Assembly: GCF_003999375.1 (NCBI RefSeq)
Contig: NZ_RJLC01000016.1
Span: 62,001 to 126,000, forward strand
Direction: 5' to 3'
Length of the DNA: 64,000 bases
Origin: Pseudidiomarina mangrovi
GTDB lineage: Bacteria > Pseudomonadota > Gammaproteobacteria > Enterobacterales > Alteromonadaceae
The translations under genes were made by a program, and so were the position numbers. Each line of letters opens with the position of its first letter. The first letter of the stretch is position 1. The notes under the pieces were generated by a model, which had not been told where the DNA came from, made no database searches, and worked only from the letters and a program-made list of their open reading frames with translations. Shown here one piece after another: positions 1 through 8,100 of this stretch.

Positions 1-687
1 GGCGGTGTTAATACCGACCAATTTGCCATCTAAAGTGACCAAGGCACCACCGGAGTTACCACTGTTGATGGCGGCATCGGTTTGAATGAAGTTTTCAACT
101 TCTTCAATGCCTAAGCCGCTGCGGTCTAACGCACTGACAATACCAGAGGTGACGGTTTGACCCAGGCCAAACGGGTTGCCAATAGCGACTACGAAATCGC
201 CGACGCGTAATTCTCCTGATTTGCCGATAGGAATTTCAGTTAAATCATCGCCGTCTTTAATCTTTAGCAAGGCGACATCTGAGCGTTTGTCGGTACCGAC
301 CACAGTGGCATCAAATTGCCGACCATCTTTCAGTGTGACCAAAATTTCCGTTGCGCTATCAATAACGTGGTTGTTAGTCACCACGTAGCCATTGTCGGCA
401 TCAATGATCACACCAGAGCCTAAGCCTTGAAACGGCTGCTCTTGAACCTGTTCACGTGGGCCGTTGGGGCCAAAAAAGTACTGAAAAATTTCTGGTACCC
501 GCTGACGAATTTCGCGGGTGCCTTTCACTGAAATATTCACCACTGCTGGGGTCACATCTTCCAGCATTGGCGCCAGGGTAGGGATCTCGTCTTTATTAGT
601 ATTAAAGAACGGAATGTTGGCGCTGACCGGCGTTGACATGGCAATGATGCTGGACAACGCAACAGCAGCAACTAGCTTTGCTCTCAT
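1..687 (-). CDS. degQ: DegQ/DegP-type periplasmic serine endoprotease, 5' part only
   Basis: Trypsin-like HtrA protease that degrades or refolds damaged envelope proteins. The gene runs off the left edge, so only the first 229 residues are visible and the PDZ domains are missing. The start at 687 gives a Sec signal peptide (MRAKLVAAVALSSIIAMSTP, probable cleavage after VSA) and is preceded by a GAGGAG ribosome site. The whole catalytic triad is present: His107 in TNNHV, Asp137 in SDVALL and Ser212 in GNSGG. The linker before the protease core is short and Gln-rich (EQVQEQPFQG), as in DegQ rather than DegP, which has a long LA loop. Its position next to zapG and zapE matches degQ of E. coli. 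Certain for the HtrA family; DegQ versus DegP is inferred. Confidence 0.9.
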   Translation of the reverse strand, partial: MRAKLVAAVALSSIIAMSTPVSANIPFFNTNKDEIPTLAPMLEDVTPAVVNISVKGTREIRQRVPEIFQYFFGPNGPREQVQEQPFQGLGSGVIIDADNGYVVTNNHVIDSATEILVTLKDGRQFDATVVGTDKRSDVALLKIKDGDDLTEIPIGKSGELRVGDFVVAIGNPFGLGQTVTSGIVSALDRSGLGIEEVENFIQTDAAINSGNSGGALVTLDGKLVGINTA

Positions 688-732
688 GGGGTCGTGCTCC
701 TCTATCGATAACTTGATTCAATTGTGTCTATC

Positions 733-759
733 AAAGACCAATATCACCGATATAAGTTC
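733..759 (-). promoter_or_regulatory. candidate sigma-E-type promoter for degQ
   Basis: On the minus strand TGAACTT (-35, core GAACTT at 759-754) is followed after 16 bases by TCTTTGA (-10, core at 737-733). The -35 hexamer and spacing match the extracytoplasmic-stress (RpoE) consensus, GAACTT-16-TCTGA, as in the E. coli degP promoter; the -10 is less perfect. It lies 46 bases before the degQ start. Inference from pattern matching. Confidence 0.4.
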
Positions 760-805
760 ATGACCCCTTTGTTTCAAGATGTTACCTGCTCATTCAACCA
801 GCAGA

Positions 806-1234
806 TTAATCTTTGGTTGACGAAAACAGGCCTGATTTTTGATCAGAGTAGTCGCGCGGGGCGGCGTCGGCTTCTTCTTTTTTGGCGTCTTTGCGGTCGC
901 GGCTGACGGTGTTGGCCATACGTAGTTGGCGCATGGTGTCTTCGGCAAAGAACGGCAGGGTGGGTTGAGTTTGTTGCCGTTGTAGAATGTCGGCACTGTT
1001 GTTCAAGTAGCTTTTCAGCTTGTCTTGAGTTTCTTCCAGTTGCTCAACCAAAGCCGTAGCCGTAGCAAAGTGCTCGGCAACTTCACGTTGATAATCAGCT
1101 AATTGCTGCTTGCTTTGATTGACTTCTTCACTGAGGCGCGCCTGTTCTGAGTGCTCGTGGAACCAATAACGGGCCACGAAGAAACCGACAACGGCACCCA
1201 CTGCAACTAACAAAATGCCAATGATCCAGCTCAT
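806..1234 (-). CDS. zapG: ZapG (YhcB, DUF1043), inner-membrane division/envelope protein
   Basis: 142 residues. A single N-terminal membrane helix (about residues 3-22, rich in Val, Gly and Ile) is followed by a long charged coiled coil (about 30-100; many Glu, Gln and Leu) and a polar tail, which is the DUF1043 layout. YhcB/ZapG is known as a membrane protein tied to division and envelope assembly. The motif QPTLPFF near residue 90 resembles the conserved short block of the family. An AAGGAG site precedes the ATG. It is divergent from zapE and 118 bases upstream of degQ on the same strand, as in E. coli, so it may be partly co-transcribed with degQ. Confidence 0.85.
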   Translation of the reverse strand: MSWIIGILLVAVGAVVGFFVARYWFHEHSEQARLSEEVNQSKQQLADYQREVAEHFATATALVEQLEETQDKLKSYLNNSADILQRQQTQPTLPFFAEDTMRQLRMANTVSRDRKDAKKEEADAAPRDYSDQKSGLFSSTKD

Positions 1235-1276
1235 AAATACTCCTTAAAAAAGCGCCGTAGCGTGGTAAACTCCTGT

Positions 1277-1304
1277 GTCATAGCATAATCCAGATTAAGG
1301 TCAA
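1277..1304 (-). promoter_or_regulatory. candidate sigma-70 promoter for zapG
   Basis: Minus strand TTGACC (1304-1299), 16-base spacer, TATGAC (1282-1277), about 43 bases before the zapG start. The -35 agrees at five of six positions and the -10 at four. It lies in the 71-base zapG/zapE divergent gap and would overlap whatever drives zapE. Confidence 0.4.
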
Positions 1305-1305
1305 A

Positions 1306-2421
1306 GTGGTAGTGACGACGCACAACTTCACCCCGCTGCAAAAATATCAGCATGATCTGGCCCACCATGGGTTCAGTCATGATGCCGCGCAACAACAGGC
1401 CGTTGACGCACTGCAACGGCTGTACGATGAGCTGCTAGCGCACCGCAATAGGCGCCAACGCCGAGGCTTTTTAGGGCGCCTGCGCAAAACACCCAAGGCA
1501 CCGCAAGGGCTGTATTTTTGGGGTGGCGTAGGGCGCGGCAAAACCTACCTGATGGATACTTTTTTCGATGCGCTGCCGTTTGAGCAGAAACTACGGTTGC
1601 ACTTTCACCGTTTTATGCACCGCGTTCATGCCGAACTAAAATTGCTCAAGGGCCGCAGCGACCCATTGCCGGTGATTGCTGAAAAGCTGGCGCGTGAAGC
1701 GCAAGTGCTCTGTTTTGATGAGTTTTTCGTGCAAGACATCACCGATGCCATGCTGCTCGGTACACTGATGCAAGAGCTGTTTAAGCGTGGCGTGGTGCTG
1801 GTTGCTACCTCAAATATTGCCCCCGACGAGCTCTATCGTAACGGCCTGCAGCGCGCACGCTTCTTGCCCGCCATTGAGCTGATTAAGCAAAACTGTCAGG
1901 TAATTAACGTTGATAGCGGTATTGATTATCGCCTACGTACCTTGACTAAAGCGGAGATTTACCACGCCCCGCTCGATGCCGCTGCCGATCAAAATTTACA
2001 GCGTTATTTTGCCGAGCTGTCACCTGATCATTGCAGTCGTAATACCGACGGCACTATTCGTATCAATAATCGCGATATTCCGGTGCGCCTGGAGTGTGAT
2101 GACGTAGTGCTATTCAGTTTTGAGGCGATTTGCGGTGGCCCGCGTTCGCAGAACGATTACATTGAGCTGGCGCAGCTCTACCATGCGGTGCTGATTAGCG
2201 ATGTGCCAGCCCTTGGTGCGCACAATGACGATGTCGCGCGGCGTTTTATTGCCTTAGTCGATGAGTTCTATGAGCGCAAAGTGAAGCTCATTTTGTCCGC
2301 GGCGCTGCCGCTCGAACAGCTCTATGCCGATGGCAAACTGAATTTTGAGTTCCGCCGTTGTATCAGCCGCCTGCAAGAAATGCAGAGCCACGAATATCTG
2401 GCTTTAGCGCACAAAGCCTAA
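1306..2421 (+). CDS. zapE: ZapE, AFG1-family ATPase of the divisome
   Basis: 371 residues, close to E. coli ZapE (375). It is an AAA-like P-loop ATPase reported to associate with the constricting Z-ring. The Walker A motif GGVGRGKT is at residues 73-80 and Walker B (LCFDEFFV) at about 134-142, followed by the sensor-like stretch VATSN. The start is GTG at 1306 with AAGG six bases upstream; no better ATG keeps the conserved N-terminal region (LQKYQHDL). Divergent from zapG. The following transporter starts 12 bases after the stop and could be co-transcribed. Confidence 0.92.
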   Translation: MVVTTHNFTPLQKYQHDLAHHGFSHDAAQQQAVDALQRLYDELLAHRNRRQRRGFLGRLRKTPKAPQGLYFWGGVGRGKTYLMDTFFDALPFEQKLRLHFHRFMHRVHAELKLLKGRSDPLPVIAEKLAREAQVLCFDEFFVQDITDAMLLGTLMQELFKRGVVLVATSNIAPDELYRNGLQRARFLPAIELIKQNCQVINVDSGIDYRLRTLTKAEIYHAPLDAAADQNLQRYFAELSPDHCSRNTDGTIRINNRDIPVRLECDDVVLFSFEAICGGPRSQNDYIELAQLYHAVLISDVPALGAHNDDVARRFIALVDEFYERKVKLILSAALPLEQLYADGKLNFEFRRCISRLQEMQSHEYLALAHKA

Positions 2422-2433
2422 GGAGCATCGCCC

Positions 2434-4008
2434 ATGACCCTTCTCGACGGCTTTATGGCATTGGGTGGTTTGGGTCTGTTGTTACTCGGTATGTCGTTGC
2501 TGACCGATGGCCTCAAAGCAGCTGCCGGCGATCGGCTGCAAGGGTTTCTGCAGAATGGCACCGCCACTCGCCGCCGTGCGGCGTTTTCCGGCTTTGCCAT
2601 CACCGCGTTGGTGCAATCGTCGTCGGCCGTGGTCGTTGCACTGTTAGGCTTTACTAACGCCGGCATGCTGACCTTGCGCCAAGCCGCGTGGGTGGTATTT
2701 GGTAGTAACGTGGGTACCACCATGACCGCCTGGCTTGTGGCTTTCGTTGGCTTAAAATTCAATATTGGCATTGTCGCCTGGCCGATGATTGGGGTCGGCA
2801 TGTTGCTGCGCATTGTGCGTCAGGGTAAGCATTTAGGTGACGTTGGCCTAGCTATTGCCGGTTTTGGCGTGCTGTTTGTGGGTATTGATACCTTATCCAC
2901 CAGTTTTTCCCATTTAGTCACTGTGATCCCGGTTGAGCGCTTCACGCTTACCGGGCCCTTCGGCATTGTGCTGGCGCTGTTGATTGGTTTGCTGCTAACC
3001 GCCTTGGTGCAGTCGTCATCAGCCGCGCTGGCGATTGTGTTAACCGCCTCGGCAAGCGGTATGTTCAGCCCGTTAGCGGGCGCAGCGGTGGTGATTGGGG
3101 CCAACTTGGGTACCACGGTGACGGCGCTGTTAGCCAGTGTTGCCGCCACCGCGAATGCTAAGCGGCTAGCCGCCGTGCATGTGATGATGAACGCTGCCAC
3201 TGGGTTGGTAGCGTTAGTGCTACTGGCGCCGTTGTGGTGGCTGGCCAACTGGCTGTCGGCGGTCGACGGTCTGCCTGATTTAGCTACCGGCCTAGCGGCC
3301 TTTCACACCATGTTTAATCTGTTAGGGCTGGTGCTCATGGTGTTTTTGGCGGAGCGCATTATTCAGCGTGCCAAGCGCCTATTTCCGGTGCCAGCGGTAC
3401 GTTCGGGTCAACCGCGCTATCTGGACCGTACCGTCATGCAAGTTCCGGCAATGGCCATTAGCGCTATCCAGAACGAACAGCAGCGAGTGTTCGAGCAGCA
3501 CTTAATGCGCTTCCGCCAGTTGTTACCGGTAGCAGGCGCGAGCGCACAACCGCAGCCTGACGTCGCAACCGGCAAGCTGCTTGAGGTAATCGCCCACTTT
3601 GCCGATCAGTTAAATCGACAAACTTTGAGTAGCGACCAAGCGTTGCTGCTAACGCGCTTACATGGCATTCGTTATCGCCTTAACGACCTGCGCAGCTTAC
3701 TAGAACAACTTGAGCAGTATGCCGCCACCGACCACCTGCAGTGTTTGGGTGTGCCGATGCATGACGCCTTGCAGGCGGTGTTAACCGGCGTCAGTCAAAG
3801 CGCCACCGATCGCCAGCAACGCAATGCCCAGCTACAGCAGCTGCAACTGCAGCGTGAGCAGTTACACGATGAGATCATGCAAGGCCTCGCCAGCGGTCGC
3901 TTAACCGCGCCGCAAGCGAGTGCGCAACTGCAGCTCGCGAGTCAATGGTGGCGGGCGAGTGAACTGCTTGTAGCCTGTGCAAATCAACTCTATCCAGTGG
4001 TTGATTAA
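2434..4008 (+). CDS. Na+/phosphate cotransporter family protein (YjbB/NptA-like)
   Basis: 524 residues. The N-terminal two thirds form a polytopic membrane domain with the two inverted Na/Pi-cotransporter repeats, each marked by ALVQSSSA (about residues 58-65 and 190-197), the signature of PF02690. After about residue 330 the protein becomes hydrophilic and helical (Gln/Leu-rich), as in YjbB-type members that carry a PhoU-like C-terminal domain. By family it would move phosphate with sodium across the inner membrane; direction and true substrate cannot be read from sequence. In many relatives zapE is followed more closely by rplM, so this gene looks like a local insertion. Its stop codon overlaps the rplM promoter. 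Confidence 0.85.
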   Translation: MTLLDGFMALGGLGLLLLGMSLLTDGLKAAAGDRLQGFLQNGTATRRRAAFSGFAITALVQSSSAVVVALLGFTNAGMLTLRQAAWVVFGSNVGTTMTAWLVAFVGLKFNIGIVAWPMIGVGMLLRIVRQGKHLGDVGLAIAGFGVLFVGIDTLSTSFSHLVTVIPVERFTLTGPFGIVLALLIGLLLTALVQSSSAALAIVLTASASGMFSPLAGAAVVIGANLGTTVTALLASVAATANAKRLAAVHVMMNAATGLVALVLLAPLWWLANWLSAVDGLPDLATGLAAFHTMFNLLGLVLMVFLAERIIQRAKRLFPVPAVRSGQPRYLDRTVMQVPAMAISAIQNEQQRVFEQHLMRFRQLLPVAGASAQPQPDVATGKLLEVIAHFADQLNRQTLSSDQALLLTRLHGIRYRLNDLRSLLEQLEQYAATDHLQCLGVPMHDALQAVLTGVSQSATDRQQRNAQLQQLQLQREQLHDEIMQGLASGRLTAPQASAQLQLASQWWRASELLVACANQLYPVVD

Positions 4009-4029
4009 GCAACAACCTTACCGTATAAT
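4001..4029 (+). promoter_or_regulatory. rplM-rpsI promoter
   Basis: TTGATT (4001-4006), a 17-base spacer and a perfect TATAAT (4024-4029). The -35 overlaps the last codons of the transporter gene. A start near 4036 would give a leader of about 114 bases before rplM, in line with a strong, regulated ribosomal-protein promoter. Confidence 0.8.
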
Positions 4030-4035
4030 TCGCGC

Positions 4036-4149
4036 CCAGCCCACGTTACAGGTACAACAAACCGCTATGTGGCTGCAACCACAGCGGATGTTGTGGTTCG
4101 CGGGGAAGCCCGGAACTACTGTCGTGAACTTAAAATAAGAGTATTTTCA
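4036..4149 (+). promoter_or_regulatory. structured rplM mRNA leader, candidate L13 autoregulatory site
   Basis: The leader holds a strong hairpin at 4062-4087: CCGC and TGTGG pair with CCACA and GCGG, with a two-base TA bulge and a CTGCAA loop. More GC-rich sequence follows, including GGGGAAGCCC (4102-4111). In E. coli the rplM-rpsI operon is repressed by L13 binding its own leader, so a similar role is plausible here. The hairpin is seen directly; its function is inferred. Confidence 0.5.
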
Positions 4150-4578
4150 ATGAGTACATTTGTTGCAAAACCAGAAACTGTCACACGTGACTGGTACGTT
4201 GTAGACGCCGAAGGTAAAACTTTAGGTCGTTTGGCTACTGAAATTGCTACCCGTTTACGCGGCAAGCATAAGCCAGAGTACACTCCTCACGTTGATACCG
4301 GTGATTACATCATCGTGGTAAACGCTGAGAAAGTAACCGTTACTGGCCGTAAGGCACAGGACAAGATTTACTACTCGCACACTGGGTATCCAGGTGGTAT
4401 CAAGGAAATCAACTTCGAGAAGTTGATCGCCAAGGCACCAGAAATGGTCATTCAGAAAGCGGTGAAAGGTATGTTGCCTCGTGGTCCACTAGGTCGTGCC
4501 ATGTTCCGTAAACTGAAAGTATATGCCGGCGCTGAGCATCAACATGCTGCTCAACAGCCGAAACAACTTGAAATTTAA
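4150..4578 (+). CDS. rplM: 50S ribosomal protein L13
   Basis: 142 residues, the same length as E. coli L13, from the ATG at 4150 ([20 protein letters not shown]). An upstream in-frame start at 4069 is rejected because it lies inside the leader hairpin and adds residues no L13 has. Conserved blocks include [20 protein letters not shown] and [10 protein letters not shown]13 is an early-assembling 23S rRNA-binding protein. rpsI follows after 17 bases with its own ribosome site (GGAGC), the usual rplM-rpsI operon. Confidence 0.98.
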   Translation: MSTFVAKPETVTRDWYVVDAEGKTLGRLATEIATRLRGKHKPEYTPHVDTGDYIIVVNAEKVTVTGRKAQDKIYYSHTGYPGGIKEINFEKLIAKAPEMVIQKAVKGMLPRGPLGRAMFRKLKVYAGAEHQHAAQQPKQLEI

Positions 4579-4595
4579 GACGGAGCAATAAAACC

Positions 4596-4988
4596 ATGGC
4601 ACAGAATCAATACTACGGTACTGGTCGTCGCAAAAGCTCAACGGCACGCGTTTTCTTGCGTCCAGGTAGCGGCGCCATCGTCATCAACCAACGCAGCTTA
4701 GAAGAATACTTCGGCCGTGAAACTGCTCGCATGGTGGTTCGTCAACCACTTGAGTTAGTTGATATGCTGAACAAATTCGACCTGTACATCACCGTTGCTG
4801 GTGGTGGTTCAAGCGGTCAAGCTGGTGCGGTCCGTCACGGTATCACCCGTGCACTGATGCAGTACGACGAAACTCTACGTGGCGACTTACGTCGCGCCGG
4901 TTACGTTACCCGTGACGCACGTGAAGTTGAGCGTAAGAAAGTTGGCTTGAAGAAAGCACGTAAACGTCCACAGTTCTCGAAGCGTTAA
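4596..4988 (+). CDS. rpsI: 30S ribosomal protein S9
   Basis: 130 residues, the usual length. It begins with [16 protein letters not shown] and ends in the basic tail [11 protein letters not shown], which reaches the P-site tRNA in known ribosomes. Second gene of the rplM operon, closed by a clear intrinsic terminator. Confidence 0.98.
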   Translation: MAQNQYYGTGRRKSSTARVFLRPGSGAIVINQRSLEEYFGRETARMVVRQPLELVDMLNKFDLYITVAGGGSSGQAGAVRHGITRALMQYDETLRGDLRRAGYVTRDAREVERKKVGLKKARKRPQFSKR

Positions 4989-5019
4989 TCGCTTCGCCCT
5001 TGGGCGCTGCAATACCTAC

Positions 5020-5050
5020 AAAAAACCCGGCCTTTGCGCCGGGTTTTTTA
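5020..5050 (+). terminator. rho-independent terminator of rplM-rpsI
   Basis: CCCGGC / GCCGGG stem with a six-base loop (CTTTGC), flanked by A6 and T6, so it could work in both directions. It lies 31 bases after the rpsI stop and insulates the ribosomal operon from the RHS locus. Confidence 0.93.
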
Positions 5051-5103
5051 TTACCTGCCAGCAATTGCTACTAAGTTGCGACTAAATTGTAATAAAAAAG
5101 TAC

Positions 5104-5132
5104 TTGAGTGACATCAGTTTGTTGGTTATGGT
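5104..5132 (+). promoter_or_regulatory. candidate promoter of the RHS toxin gene
   Basis: TTGAGT (5104-5109), 17-base spacer, TATGGT (5127-5132), 40 bases before the start codon. The -10 base TATGGTC is also the left arm of a 7-bp inverted repeat whose right arm (GACCATA, 5154-5160) touches the AAGGA ribosome site. Pattern-based. Confidence 0.4.
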
Positions 5133-5171
5133 CGCAAAAGCTGCTTAAATTCTGACCATAAGGACTATCGC

Positions 5172-8100
5172 ATGCAACGGATCTGCCACGTCATCATGGT
5201 GCTATTGGGTTTGTCGGTATTGCCTGTGCTGGCCGACGATGCGGTGGCGCCAATGGCACTCGATTTTCGGGTCGATGAAAATGGTGCGGCCACGTTTGCG
5301 CTACCTATTAACGTGCCGACGGGGCGCGGTGAGATGCGTCCGCAGGTTGGGCTGGGTTATTCCAGCCAAAATAGCAGCGATGGCCCGCTGGGTATTGGTT
5401 GGTATTTACAAGCGGCGAGCGCCATTACCCGCTGTCGTAAAACCCCCTTTGATGATGGTGAGGTAAGCACGGTCACCTTAACCAGTAGTGACCGCTTCTG
5501 TTTAGATGGGCAGCGCTTGCATCTCGTCAGCGGCAGCTATGGCGCTGCAGGGTCAACCTATCGGTTAAACGGACAGCCGGGTACCCTTATCACCGCGCAT
5601 GGCGGTAGTTTAGCCAACGGTCCTGACTATTTTGAGCGCGTCACTAAGGCCAAAGAGGTGAGTTATTTTGGCAATGCGTTCTATGCCACGGGGCTGAGCT
5701 CCGATGCTGCTGCAGTCACCAAGCCTGGCAACAATAGCGTGGTCAGTGCCTGGATGATGTCGTCGGTGGAAGATGTCGCGCGTAACTATATTCAGTATCT
5801 CTATACCACCAACAACCTTAGCGGTGAGTCGTATTTGAGCGAAATTCGCTACAGCGGCAACCACACCACCGGCGAGTTACCCTACATTCGCATTATCTTT
5901 GACCATGTTGCTAAAGCGCAGCCGCGCAATGGCTATCAAGCGGGCTATCCTATTACGCAGTCACAGCAATTACAGGCTATTCGGGTGTTGGTGGATGAGC
6001 AGTTATGGCGCAGCTATCAGCTGAGCTATCTCGAACCGCTTTATGCAAATGATAAGTTGATGTTACAGGCTATTGAGGAATGTGCACTGGACGTTCATGG
6101 TTTCACCCAATGTAAACCGGAACTGTCGTTCAGTTGGCATACGGGGTCGCCAGCCAATGGGTTGTATTTCAATCCGTACAATAATACGCAGTTATCTTTT
6201 GCAGCGAATGATTTTGCCGGTCTCAGCAAGGTATTTGATATCACCGGTGATGGTATCGATGACTTAATTTATTTATCTGATGGTGCTTGGCGCTATCGTG
6301 TGGGTCCTTATTTTGCGAGTGAGTTTTGGCTTAGTGACTTGTCGGTCGATCATCCACAAGAAGCCATGGTCATGGATGTGAATGGTGATGGCACGCGCGA
6401 GCTATTAGTGGTCAATCTTGCCGATCAATGGCTTGCTATTGGTGCAGGCAACGTCAATTTTGCCATCAATCGAGCGGCCATCGGTGCGGATGGATTGGCG
6501 CGCATCATGGATATCGACGGCGATGCCGCCGAAGATATCGTATTTATGCAGCAGAACAAAATTTATGTGTACTTTAATCAAGGCTCCAATGGTTTTTCCG
6601 CAGCGGTTGAGTTGTATGCATTCAATGACGTCCATACACAAGCAGAATTGCAGGCACAAACTCGCCATAGTGCTGGGTGGTTAAATGACAGTAGTGCGCT
6701 CGATATCGATGGTGACGGGCGAAGTGACATGGTCATTCCTACCACGACCGCAGTCACCCAATGTATTCGCAACGGCCAAATCTTGGCAGAGATTTTATCT
6801 GGTATTGAATGCAGCGATGTCGGTGGCAGTTGGCAAACGTACGACTATAAAACACTTGATGTATTTCGTTCGGAGTTGACAGCGCAAGGGCCACAACTCG
6901 CTCGGGTCCAAAGCTGGCCGATGCCCAATAAAGGTTTGCGTGTTGCTGATTTTAATGGCGATGGCTTATCTGATATCGCCTATGTCATCAATAATGAGTG
7001 GCGTTATCGTATTTCTAATGGCACGACCTTCGGCGATGAACTATCGACTGGTCTTGCAGCGAGTGATGTTGAATTAACTGCCGCCACACTATTTTTGGAT
7101 GTGGATAACGATGGTCGAACCGATATTTTGCATGCCAATACCGCTACAACATGGCGAGTTTATCTAGTGCAACTTGATAGTGCGACGGGGATAGTTGGTT
7201 TTGTCGAGCGCGGCCTTCGTGGTCGTGTCGATAGCGAAATCATGATTGGCGGACTACTCACGGCGGATATGCGAGCTGATTTGCTGATTGCGAAAGACGG
7301 TACATGGCATTTGTATGCTAAAGATGCCGGTCAAATCACCGATGTCATCGACAGCTATACCACCAGCTTTGGTGTGCAAACCAACATTGAGTATGCGCCG
7401 TTAAGTGATAGCAGTGTCTATGTTGCCAGTAACCCGCTGGTGACAGCGTCCGCCGATGTGGTGGCCCTGCAAGGGCATGTGCCGGTGGTGGCTCGAGTCA
7501 GTAATGCGGTGTCGACGCTAGATAGTGTGGCGGTATCCTATCGCTATGGTGGCTTGGCGGTGCACAAACAAGGGCTGGGCGCTTTAGGCTTTGCTTGGTT
7601 AGAAACCACCGATGAGCAAACTGGGGTGGTGACCACCAGCTCGTATTATCAGAGCATTGATAGTCAGGACCATGTCCTCAATGGCATGCCGTTAGTGACT
7701 GAACAGCGTCTTGGCACTGCGCTACTGAGCCGCTCTGAAAACCAATTGGCCACGGCGGCAGCGCATCATGGTGGGCGCTTTGGGTTTATCAGTCGCAGCA
7801 TTGAAGCCAATTATCAATACACCAGTGCTGGGCAAGCGGTCTTGCGGGCCACCCAAACCACCGACACCAGCTACGACAGCTATGGCAACGTGCTAAGTCT
7901 TGCCACCGTCACCGACGATGCCTACAGCGGCGCCAGCAAGCAGATGAGCACCGTCAATACCTACAGCGATGCGCGGTTTGGTCGCTTAGCGACCACCACC
8001 GTCACCCGCAGTCGAAGTGATGATGCGACCTTGTTTGTGCGGGAATCGAATTTTTCCTATCGGGCCGATGGCCTGCTGGTGGAAACGGTGGTGGCTCCCA

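Noticed and set aside
4069-4149. N-terminal extension of rplM
   Set aside because: It lies within the leader hairpin, and the 142-residue form from 4150 matches L13 exactly.
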